Shown here: piece after piece, positions 35,382 to 44,973 of the stretch
How the letters are laid out: the number at the start of each line of letters is the position of its first letter
Position numbering within the stretch: position 1 is the stretch's first letter
NCBI RefSeq assembly: GCF_048773025.1
Contig: NC_133544.1
Location: forward strand, 63,911,501-63,975,500
Direction: 5' to 3'
Source of the DNA: Camelus bactrianus
Lineage: Eukaryota; Chordata; Mammalia; Artiodactyla; Camelidae
Length of the DNA: 64,000 nucleotides
Translations under genes and position numbers: made by a program
Notes under the pieces: generated by a model
The model's database searches: none
What the model was told of the DNA's origin: nothing
What the model saw: the letters and a program-made list of their open reading frames with translations, nothing else

Positions 35382-35895
35382 CTCACAGCACAGAAGTAAG
35401 TCGCCGAGTCTGTGGTCTGGGAAGAGGAAATGTTCAAGGAGCTGCGGCGTTCTTTAGCGACTGTCGTGGCACTGAATCTTCCATCATGCTTTGTCCCTGA
35501 AGCAACGTAAAACAGGTGGATGAGGCGGCCCCCAGGGTTCTGATGATACCAGTGCACACTGGTCACAGAGCTGGAAAACTTGCACCACAGCGTGGAGGTG
35601 GCTCCCTCCTGGAGAATCAGGACTGGAGGACTCTGCTCCACATCCTCCCCTGTCACACCTGATGAGAAACAGAGAAACAGTCACAGGCAAGGGTAACTAA
35701 CTCCTACAAAACCCTGAAAGTGCCCCCGGGGATGATGAGAAGTCTAGAAAGTCTGCAAGACTTGTCAGCTCCCATCCCTCCCCCCTCAACAACACTGCAG
35801 CTGCTCAATCCTGCAGATTCCCTGCAGGGCAGCCCCAACTCACAGCAAACTTGGGCAAACAAAAGCCCCAGCACAGCGCCCACCAGCCTCTTCAT
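35382..35895 (-). CDS. TRAV22: T-cell receptor alpha variable gene, TRAV22 family, apparently functional
   Basis: TCR alpha variable domain. The leader exon is 35844-35895 (MKRLVGAVLGLLFAQVC) with donor GTGAGT. The V exon is 35382-35658 after acceptor CTCATCAG, giving C-V-T-G-E-D-V-E-Q-S-P-P in frame. First cysteine (STLWCKFSSS), tryptophan (VHWYHQNPGG) and second cysteine (ATYFCAVS) are present. The leader, LILQEGA, NPxGxLIxLFY and SGTKxxGR runs closely follow human TRAV22. It is single-copy in the window; a duplicate is predicted to the right. Two CCAAT-type ATTGG boxes lie upstream, near 35965-36000, where a V promoter would sit. Confidence 0.92.
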
Positions 35896-37140
35896 GACGC
35901 CTCACCTTCTTTCTGGGAGGTTTCCACTGTAAGATACTTAACTCATCAGATGGTGAGTCTCATGATTGGTTCTGGAAACATTCCAGCCCCTGAAACCAAT
36001 CAGCTCACCCAACAAATCCTGCTCAAGCCCACACTTTGTGACAGGAAGCCCCACCCTCCTGCCTCAGCTGCGCTCAGACGAGTGACAAGGGCTGGAGGGA
36101 AAGTGGGAACAAGAGGGGTCATTATTTTATGACTGAGGGACGTTTTTTCTGAGAACATTTCGCAGAAGACAGACTCTAATTTGGAATTTGAGGGAGGGGG
36201 TGGTAATTTTCGGAAAGAAAAAACAAAAGTAGTTATCTAGCCTGATCCTTCTTCTCAGATGGCATGGATGTAGTAGATTCTTGCGTAAGGAAAGTGTTTC
36301 CCAGGAGTGCTGAGGATCCATGATTTCACGTCTCTTACATTCTCATCTGTGGTTCTGAAGGATGCTCACAACTCAGCACAGTATTCACAGCAGTTGCTGA
36401 TGCTGCCTAGAGCACTTTGCAGTATTACACAGTATTACTTTTAACTGTATATCTTTATTCTAGTCTGAACCTCCATAATGAGTGATATTATTTACTGTAG
36501 CCACAAGATAGACATTGAAACTAGAACTGTAAATAGTTTTATTTCTCTTAAAACTCTGTCATTTAAAATTAAATGTACAAATTCAGTTGTATATGCATTT
36601 TAACACCTGTTTCTTTTACATTTTAAAATCTTTTTTTTTGTATTTTCCTTTTTAGATATAGTAGTTTATTTTAAAAGAAAAATAAGTGGTTTCGAAAACA
36701 TATGAAAATAACTCTCATTTGAGCTCTTACCTCAGACTCTGTAAATGATAATAATTCTCCATAGTTGGACTTGAAGCCAAAAAGGATGGGAAAGGAGGCC
36801 CTGTGTACTTTCATTGAAGTAGAAAATGAAGTGATCTGCAGACAGTGAAGATCTGATGGACAGTTGAAGGATGTGGCAAATGTTCACTAAAAGCCTTGGG
36901 AGGAATAGTGTAGAAAAATAAAGATGATTAGGAATCAGTAATTTTTATTGGACACAGTGGGATGAAAAACTGATTCAAAAGGGAGAAAAGAGGAGACAGG
37001 TGCCCTAGGTGGGTCACTCAGAACCACCAACGCCAAGATCCCACTTGAAACTTTGGCATGACACTGTGATTAACTTACAACGCCTGTTACTGGGCACTGC
37101 TGCGGGGAGAAAGCCTTTTCCCTTTATACAACATTGTCCG
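35896..37140. other. Intergenic upstream of TRAV22
   Basis: No gene seen. Mostly AT-rich from 36350 to 36750. Confidence 0.5.
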
Positions 37141-37423
37141 GATGTACCAGGAGAGATAAGGAGCTGCACTGTAGGAATAGCTGCACCTCAGCCCCAGGGG
37201 GGCTCCTTCAGAGACAGTGATGTGACCATCAGGCTGGGCCACTGACTGGGCTCCAGTTCCTCCTGCAACGTCAATGCTGAGTGAGACCAAGACAGACCTA
37301 CTTAGAACAAGACAGTGTTCCAGGCTGAACGATGTTCCTTCTGCAAAGGCAGGAGCATGTAGTACAACGTTACTTACTCACTGTGAAGGGCATTCCAAGC
37401 AGCAGGAGGGTCCTTGAGAACAT
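37141..37423 (-). pseudogene. Truncated TRAV8-family pseudogene
   Basis: The leader exon is 37378-37423 (MFSRTLLLLGMPFTV) with a perfect donor GTAAGT. The V exon begins at 37262 after acceptor TTGCAG; the join gives V-R-G-T-G-A-Q-S-V-A-Q in frame, like the human TRAV8 leader end. FR1 and CDR1 are intact (HITVSEGAPLGLRCSYSYSAAPYLSWYI, with the first cysteine). V-gene similarity then stops at about 37141, just after the FR2 tryptophan. FR2, FR3, the second cysteine and the RSS are missing, so it cannot rearrange or encode a domain. The family is assigned from AQSV-Q, VSEGAP and CSYSYS. Confidence 0.8.
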
Positions 37424-37710
37424 GGCTATGCAGGGAGGAAGCGGAGAGCTGTTCTCTGGAAGCTCCCCCATGAAGAGCAGAAAGTAATGTGCCAGACTGT
37501 GAGGAATTCTTTTAACTGGGAAAATCTGAGATCCAAGAGATCCCTGTTTAGGCAAGTTCTAGAGACTATTAGGAGGAGGTGCTTCCTTAACCTTGACTAA
37601 TCCGGGTGTTGAGCCTGTTCAGAATGTGCACCTGGGTGATCTGTGACTTAAGGGGCTCCTAGGAGGGAAGCAGAACTTTCATTCGGGGGGGGTATTTCCA
37701 GTTTATGCAA

Positions 37711-37730
37711 CATCGCCCCCTGGAGGCCAA
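37711..37730 (-). promoter_or_regulatory. CTCF-like motif upstream of the TRAV8 pseudogene
   Basis: The minus strand reads TTGGCCTCCAGGGGGCGATG, nearly the full CTCF consensus. It lies about 290 bp upstream of the leader, in gene orientation. The call rests on motif match only. Confidence 0.5.
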
Positions 37731-37859
37731 CAATAGAAACAAATAAAGTCTCAGGCTTTTCTGCCCCATCTCCTTCCTGCTCTGATCTAGGCTTGAATTT
37801 CTTAGCATTTTAACCTGATTAAAAGTAGTATTTTCAGGAGTCTGGATTTTAAGGTTCTT

Positions 37860-38020
37860 TTAATATTATTAATTAAGTAGCATTATTTAGTCCTTCAAAG
37901 TTAATCATCCTCATTTTATAAATGAGGAAACTGAAGAAAGGAGGAAGGATGTTATGTATCCAAGGCCACCGTAAGTGACAGCTTGGAATCTGTCCCATTA
38001 GTGTGATTCAAGAATCTGTG
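37860..38020 (+). repeat. MIR SINE fragment
   Basis: MIR core: ataaatgaggaaactgaaga followed by ccaaggccaccgtaagtgac. Confidence 0.6.
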
Positions 38021-40059
38021 TTATTGGCCACTGATAATTCAGCAGCACAGCTTTTAGACTCGGCGTTGTCCTCACCTATTAGAAGGCGAATCAAGTCCTT
38101 TTTTCAGGTTAAAATATTTGCCCAAGGACATATAAGGATTAAATGTTAATTCTACTAGACTCCACACCTAGTTCCCGATACGCTGTTCTCTGGGATACAG
38201 TGCTGCTCTTTGAGAATAGATGTCATTTCACCAACACACACACTCAGAGCAAAACTCAGAAGATAACAGAAACTAAAGAAAATCCCCTAGGAACCCAAAC
38301 ACTGACAGGATGGGCAGTGGAAATAGTATCAGAGAAACCTCACAGGGTAACCAGGGAGGTACGTGGCAAATAATAGAAGCCTGGTGTCCTGACAGAGAAG
38401 GAAAGAGGAGTTTCAAGAAGGAAGGGGCTGTACAGCAGAGCAATTGCTGTATAAATGTCTGTCCAGTGAGATGATGACTGAAAAGTGCCTATTGGATTTT
38501 AGCAGCACAAAGATCATGATTTGAGTCTTTCAGCAGAAGCTCAACTGCAGTAAAGATGAGACAAGGGAGAAAAAATTTGAATATAGAAATCTCATTCTAG
38601 AGACTGACCTGTGAAGGGGAAGAAAGAGACATGGTGTTAAAGACAAGGATGTTGGAGTGGTAATAGTGGGGTTTTTAAAGATTGGGATGTATTTACATGA
38701 TTTTGGGAAGGACTATAAGCAACGTATGAAAGTTCTGCAGAGACAGGTAGGAAGGAATACGGAACACAGGTAGGAGGACTAAGATTTGGCAAGAGGAGAA
38801 ACAGTTGTGTCCAATTTTACTAGAATGAAGGGGGAAAGAATTGTTTGGGTTTCAGGATGTGAAGGCAGAAACTGGGAATATCTATTAGCTTTCAATGGAA
38901 TCTTTTGTTGTTGTTGTTGTTGTTCTTATAAACAGGAATTAAGTGCCTCCCAAGAGAGTGAATACAGGAGGTTCTGGGTTAGGAAGCCGGAGCAGCAGGA
39001 GAAGTTTGGAACAGTCGCTGTAGGAACTGACAGTGAGAGAGAACTACAGAGAACAAGAATACTCTCCCGGAAACACCGCAGGTCTAGTTAGTGTTGAAGG
39101 TGACAGCACGTTTCAGGGACACCAGTCTGTACATGCGTGTGATTTTCTTGAACTCTGCTTGTCAAATAAACACAGTAAGAAGGCAGATATTTATGCATGA
39201 TTGGGATTAATAAGATCACTGATATGACACAGAAGTGGGGCAAGAACAGTGAGGGTTAGAGATGATGGCTTTTCTCAAGTCTTAATGCGTGATTTGTCCT
39301 CTAACATCTTGGTGTTTTGCTCTCAAATGTGCATCACCTGCTGGGATGGGTACTATGGTCCATTTCTGTGACTTTCCATCTGATTCATTGTTTGGCTTTT
39401 TTTGTTTTTTTCTTACTACTTCTTCCAGTAAGGCAAGAGTGAACAACAATAGTTTTTAGAGGTTGACAAACTCACATTTAAAAATAAATTTAATAATTGG
39501 TGCTAGCACTTATTAAGATTGTAAATATTGGCATCTTTTAGAATCTCTTGAAGGCTTAGTGTTCTAATACATAGAGTAAGTCTCAGAATAACTCTTCATG
39601 AAATGGTATGAAGATGAAAATATAAAATATATTTAGGGCTTTCCTAAAAAAGACACTGACTTTAGAGGCCAAAAAGAAATCCTAGGTAGATTTGACATTA
39701 TAAGAGGTAAAAATCTCATTTAAAAAATAAAAGGAAGAATGATAGGATATAATACAAAAAATAAAAGCAACATATTATCTAAGATATAAAAATAATTCCT
39801 ACTGATAGAAATTAAAATAACCTTATTGAAAAAAAATCAAAAATTAAGAATAAATGTATGACCAAGGTCAAATGACAGAATGCCACTGTATAGAGCAATG
39901 TTGACTTGAACGCTCTAAGGATCCGGAAAATGCATGTAGAAGGATTATATTTGGATGGTTACAATGAAAAATACTGGCAGTTCCCAACTGGTAGAAGATG
40001 CAAAATCCACATTTTCACCCACTGTTGAAGTGTCACTGTTTACACCACACGGAGGGCAA
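38021..40059. other. Intergenic, nothing supported
   Basis: A (TTG)n microsatellite at 38903-38924 creates a poly-cysteine stretch in the open frame at 38786-39091, which is not a gene. The 39.7-40.0 kb part is A-rich and may be more old L1. Confidence 0.45.
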
Positions 40060-40335
40060 GTTGTCACTCTCTCCAAAAATTTTTAAATGCATCTTTTTTG
40101 GACATACCAATTGCACTTTTAGAAATCTTATAAAAATTTCCATGTATATACAAGATTGAATCTACAAAGATGTGTAAGACAACTTTCTTTATGGCAGCAA
40201 AGAAACAGAAACAAATATTCATTAATAGGAAAGTAATTACTTTAATGATGGAATGTTTCAAAGTGCTAAATAGGCATCAAAAAGCATGATGTGGACCTCT
40301 GTGCTGTTTTCAACTCTAGAACTATTTCCAGGACA
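40060..40335 (+). mobile_element. Old L1 3' end, 5' half of a split element
   Basis: L1-tail features such as caagattgaatctacaaaga and agcatgatgtggacctctgt. The same element resumes at about 43264 after the retroviral insert. Confidence 0.5.
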
Positions 40336-43251
40336 GCATTAAACAAAAATAAGGTGATTCTTCCCTCATAAAGGGAAACGCCCTCGCAGACAAGGCTGCA
40401 AAGCTGCAGCCAGAGAACAGCGGCCTTACAAGCTGCAGCTCTGCTACCTGAGGACCAGCCTCTCCCAAGAGCACCATCCTATGCACTTGAAGAGGTTCAA
40501 TGGGCTAAACACAGGGGGATAGAAAAGAATCTTTGTGGTGGCTGACAAAAGATAATAAGCTCCGCATTCCTGGGGACAAACAATGCAAAATAATTAAGCA
40601 TCTCCACGAGGCAGGACTCCACGCTCAGACTAATTTCTAAAGGGTTCCTAGGCAAGGGACTGTCCCAAACTGTTAAGGAGGTCACTAGGGCCTGTGAACT
40701 TTGTGCCCGCAATGACCCAGGGAGTCACCCTATAACCCCACTCCTATTCTGCCCCACACAACATCAGGGAACTTCTCCAGGGGAAGATTGGCAAATGGAC
40801 TTTACCCAGATGCCCCCTTGAAAGGCATGGAAATAGCTGTTGGTATTCATAGATGCCTTTACAGGATGGGTAGAAGCTTTTCTCACCAGAACGGAAAAAA
40901 GCAATAGAAGTGTCAACATTTCTGCTCAAAGAAATAGTCCCGAGCTTTGGGCTGCCAAAAAGCTTACAGAGTGATAACGGTCCCTCCTTCACTGCCAAGG
41001 TGACTCAACAGGTTTCCTCCACTCTGGGTATTAACTGTCACCTCCACCCTTCCTGGAGGCCCCAATCCTCACTAGGAGGATTGGTCGAAAAAGCAAATCA
41101 CGTTCTGAAAAGAACACTTGCTAAGCTAAGCCAGGAGACTTCAGAAACCTGGGCCTCCCTCTTGCCCTTGGCCCTTCTAAGAACAAGACCGGCCCCTGAG
41201 GGAATTTTAAAATTTAGCCCATCTGAAAGGATGTATGGGAGGCTCTTTTTAACTGCAGATTTCCTGTTTGATGAGGAGACCCATAAACTAGTCTCCCACA
41301 TTGTTAGCTTAAGCCAAGATCAAAGTGCCCTCCAGGAATATGGAAACAAAGTGCTGCCCTTTCCCGCAGAGAAAGAAGTCACAGTCCCCATCCAGTCAGG
41401 GGACTTTGTCTTACTAAAAACTTGGGAGGCGGGGTCCCCTGAAGACCAGCTGCAGCCAACATGGAAGGGACCATATCACATCTTACTAAGCACCCCAACT
41501 GTTGTTAACCAACCAGGAATTGCTGGTTGGGTGCATCATCCAGAATAAAACCTGTAACTTATAAGCCCCAACAGGAACCAGGAAAACCTACATTGCAAAG
41601 CAATACAAGACCTCAGGTCCCTGTTTTAAAAAAACAACACCATGTAGCGATGATTACAACAGTTCATAATTGCTTAAATATATCCAATTAAAGCTCCAAA
41701 ATAAGTATTTAAATATGTTACGGAAATGACAGGCCAGCAAAAAACAAGCACCACTCGGAGGGTTGGAGAACTCAGATGTGTTACGCCGGCGGGCTCAGAG
41801 GGGCTTCTGCTCCGAAGCTCTGAGCACCTCCAAGACCTGTGCGTGGGGTTTTATGGGGTAAAGTACAAGCTTGGGGTATTCAGCCAATAGGCATGGAACA
41901 GCTTTAGCAGCATCATTATCACAAAAGTAGATGCAGGGAGGCAGCAAACCAACATTTCAAGGCCAGATATGTCTCTTTGAAAATCCAGCTGGCTAGCAAC
42001 AAAACAAATATGAACAGGGAATCAGCAAACCGACATTAATTAACTTAGATTTATGATTTAGCCCAACAGAATTTAGATCAGTAATCTGACACTTGTTACA
42101 CTTAGATTTGTGAGTCAGCTTGTAGCCCCGCCCGGCTTTTCCTTCACAAATATACAGTGAGAAATGTGCATGTTTTCAGTAAAAGAGTTTCGTAAAATAC
42201 AAACATTTCATACATAATCAAGATTTTAAATATTTAACAAAGTCTAAAAGTTCTTTGTAGCTCCAGCTAACTTTGAGATGCTTTAAAGGAAACCTGGGGC
42301 ATCTTAGATATTAAGTTAACTTGGATATTTTTCATATATTAAGTTAAATATAATCAGTCATAATTCTAGTAACTGCAAACTACTCTCTATCGATTACAGA
42401 TGTTTAACCATGACTTTTAAGTCTTTTTGTCGTTACAGACTGTCAGACTGCTGTTACAAAGGTGCTTCATCTTAAAGAAAATTCATCTGAAGTCCACGGA
42501 AACAATGGGTTACAGCAGCCCCATGTCCGATAATGGCCATGTGAGGATCCCAGCCCACCCCCTCGGCCATTGGATGCAAAAACAAAAGGCTGTCCTGCCC
42601 CTGGGGCCCCTAGATTAGGCATTCAGAGAGTTTTACTCCCTGATAGGAAGGGTCATCGCCCCTACTCAGCCCAAAGCAGTTTCAGAAGATGGACCTTCAC
42701 CCTCTGCAACCCCATAAGAATATGGGAGTAAAATCTCTTAGGGGGGAATGAGACAGGAAGGGGGCAGGGCACAGCCATTCAAGGAATCACACAGCAATTA
42801 ACACCAGAATGGTCAGAGTCAACCCCCAGTAGGCCTTGAGGCTCAGGATGATGAGAGGTTTAACTTCTAACAGATCTTGAGCTTCATTATAAGCCCATTG
42901 TAATATAAGCATGGTGAATGACATGCCCACAGGCACCATGGCGGTCCCAAGGCTAGCCACCAAAGGTCAGAGTGGGAAATGCCCAACTCCTTGGGAATCC
43001 CAGCCCCTTCCCCTGGCTACTTAGACTGGTCCTCCCACTTATTAGCAAATGAAGCCACCAAGCCCAGGAAAACTGGAAAAGCAGTGCCTTGTTGCTGCCC
43101 CCCTCTCTCCCTCTTTGGAGAAGGCACACATTCTGTCTATGGAATGTGTACCTATTTTTAATCTGAGCACCCAACGCACACATCTCATGGCCTTTCTCTT
43201 GCCTTGCAATGTATCTCTGAATAAATCTACCTTTACTCAAAAGAAAAAAAA
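40336..43251 (+). mobile_element. Class I (gammaretrovirus-like) endogenous retrovirus fragment, retroposed by L1
   Basis: A broken fossil. From left to right it holds the end of pol (RNase H end and integrase, about 40370-41550), a sequence interrupted by a solo LTR (41716-42148) and AT-rich DNA, a remnant just before the 3' LTR, a purine-rich tract, and a 3' LTR from TGAGACAGG at 42749. The LTR stops about 20 bases after AATAAA (43220-43225) in an A-run, without U5. The whole is bounded by 12 bp repeats ATTTCCAGGACA (40324-40335, 43252-43263). Poly-A plus a long target repeat point to L1 copying of a viral transcript. Many breaks; clearly old. Confidence 0.7.
41716..42148 (-). mobile_element. 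Solo LTR nested in the retroviral fragment
   Basis: 433 bp with TG...CA ends (TGTTACGG ... TTCACA) and 4 bp repeats AATA on both sides (41712-41715, 42149-42152), as for class I retroviruses. On the minus strand a TATA-like CCCATAAAACCCC precedes the R/U5-like part, so it lies antisense to its host element. Confidence 0.7.
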
Positions 43252-43263
43252 ATTTCCAGGACA

Positions 43264-43717
43264 CTAGTAAATGAAAAGTCAAAAGACAAGATGCAAATAT
43301 TAAAATTAATCCAATTTACATGGCAAATTGACTGTGTACATATATATATGTGTGTGTGTTTAAATGTGTATGTAGTTGCATAAGACGATATGGGAAGATA
43401 CATGTAATGGAAAGAAAACAGACTTGCATGATACACCTTAAACTCGCAAAAATGCTTTTCTCGGAGAAGGACAGTGGGCGATAGAGGAGAATGACAGAGA
43501 TGCAGCCCTGGGCTATCACTTCTGCTCTGCCTGAGGCTTTTATGAGGAGATGGATCTCTGCGTTACTTGGGAAGATCCAAAAATCAAGAAAACTCTTTGT
43601 AGAGGCAGGAGTTCAAGACAAATTTAAAAATTGATATTCACTTACTCTTTGTTTCTTTCCAAAAGACTTCTTCATCGCAAACATGCATGCTCCTGAGTAG
43701 CAATAAGAAACATTTCA
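43264..43717 (+). other. L1 remnant (3' half) and left edge of duplication copy B
   Basis: The old L1 tail continues to about 43450 (tagtaaatgaaaagtcaaaa). A TA/TG microsatellite lies at 43339-43360. Similarity to copy A begins near 43718. No gene seen. Confidence 0.45.
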
Positions 43718-44165
43718 GGTTTTTCTCAGAGAAAGACTACTTTATTTTGGGAAGCAGAATGACTGTAATAATGTGCATTTCAGAACGTGGACTTGCCCTG
43801 GGTCCGAACGAAACACGCCTTTGGGACAAGTTGGATTATTTGTACTTTCCCCACCTTTCATGTTTAGACAAACACACTGAAACCAACATTCTACTGACAT
43901 GAGAAAAAGACATGAGAAATTATTGGTGCCTCTTCACTTTGTTGCTGTTAAAATTATGATTCTTACACTCCTCATATTTCGTCTCAGCCACATCAACCAG
44001 TGAAGCTCTTATTCCTTGTCCTCTCTCTCTTCTCTTCTTTATCCATATTCTCACTCTTTCCTTCCCCTCACTCCCTCTGATTGCTCTCTGAGTCTCCTTC
44101 TAGGTGGCTCTAGATTTGCTCTCAGTGGCTGCAGCCTCCCCGTCCCTCCCCTCCTTGCCACCAGG

Positions 44166-44204
44166 GAGATACTGCACAGGTGCAGCCCCGTCCGTCCCGC
44201 TGTG
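44166..44204 (-). promoter_or_regulatory. 23-RSS of TRAV26 copy B, weak nonamer
   Basis: Heptamer CACAGCG (44198-44204), 23 bp spacer, nonamer position CAGTATCTC (44166-44174), the same weak nonamer as copy A. Confidence 0.65.
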
Positions 44205-44973
44205 CCTCTCTCAGGGCGCAGTAGTACACAGCGCTGTCTCTCAGGGCGACCCGGGGCAGGACCAAGCTGCTGGACTTTCTGTCTGTCGCTATGGTCAGAG
44301 AGGCCATGTTGTTGGTCACAGTGTCTCGAAAGCCATGAATGATATACTGTGGACTCTGACTGGGCCTTTGCCGATACCAGTGTATATAGTCATTTCCACC
44401 GACGGTAGAGTGGTTGCAAGGCAGGTTTACGTCTTCTCCTTCAGCAAAATCCTTGGATTTGGGCTGGTCAATCTCAGCCTCAATCACAATCCCTAAGGGG
44501 TCAAGAAAATAAAATTAGCTCCTGAGCACAAATCACTTTAAATCTATGGATCAAGGACACAACATTCCCACATTCTCTGAGCCTGCCCACAATTCCAGTG
44601 TTTTAATTTGTGTCCTGCAAAAATATCATAGCTGCTCCTTATAGAGACCAAACATACTAAAGTAGATCAGAGATTCCAGAGGCTGTAATCCATGGATTCT
44701 TTGCTCAATAAACCCAGAGATTTCTTACAACCTGTGTACTGTTAGGAGATCTTTGGGTTCATGGCTGATTTAATCTGTCATGTAGAAGTTCGTGCTCCCC
44801 AGCAAACCCAGAGATCAGTCCTCAGTCCCATCCCCAGCATGCTGAACAGAGCACAGGGCGAGGAGTGCAGAGCAAATAACACTTTGTGGCCCCCTGGCCT
44901 CAAGGTCACCCCTTGTGGACACAGAGCACTTACCCCAGGTCAGAAGCACAGCTACTCCAGTCACCAGCCTCAT
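44205..44973 (-). CDS. TRAV26: T-cell receptor alpha variable gene, TRAV26 family (copy B)
   Basis: Duplicate of the gene at 5.3-6.1 kb. The leader exon is 44934-44973 (MRLVTGVAVLLTWG) with donor GTAAGT. The V exon is 44205-44492 after acceptor CCCTTAG. Conserved cysteines (NLPCNHST, AVYYCALRE) and tryptophan (IHWYRQRPSQ) are intact and the frame is open to the RSS. It differs from copy A mainly around CDR1 (HSTVGGNDY against HSTIGVSDY) and by two residues in FR2, so the pair could bind differently. Both share the weak nonamer. Confidence 0.85.

Noticed and set aside
38786-39091. 101-residue open frame with a run of cysteines.
   Set aside because: The cysteines come from a (TTG)n microsatellite; no domain, no conservation cue.
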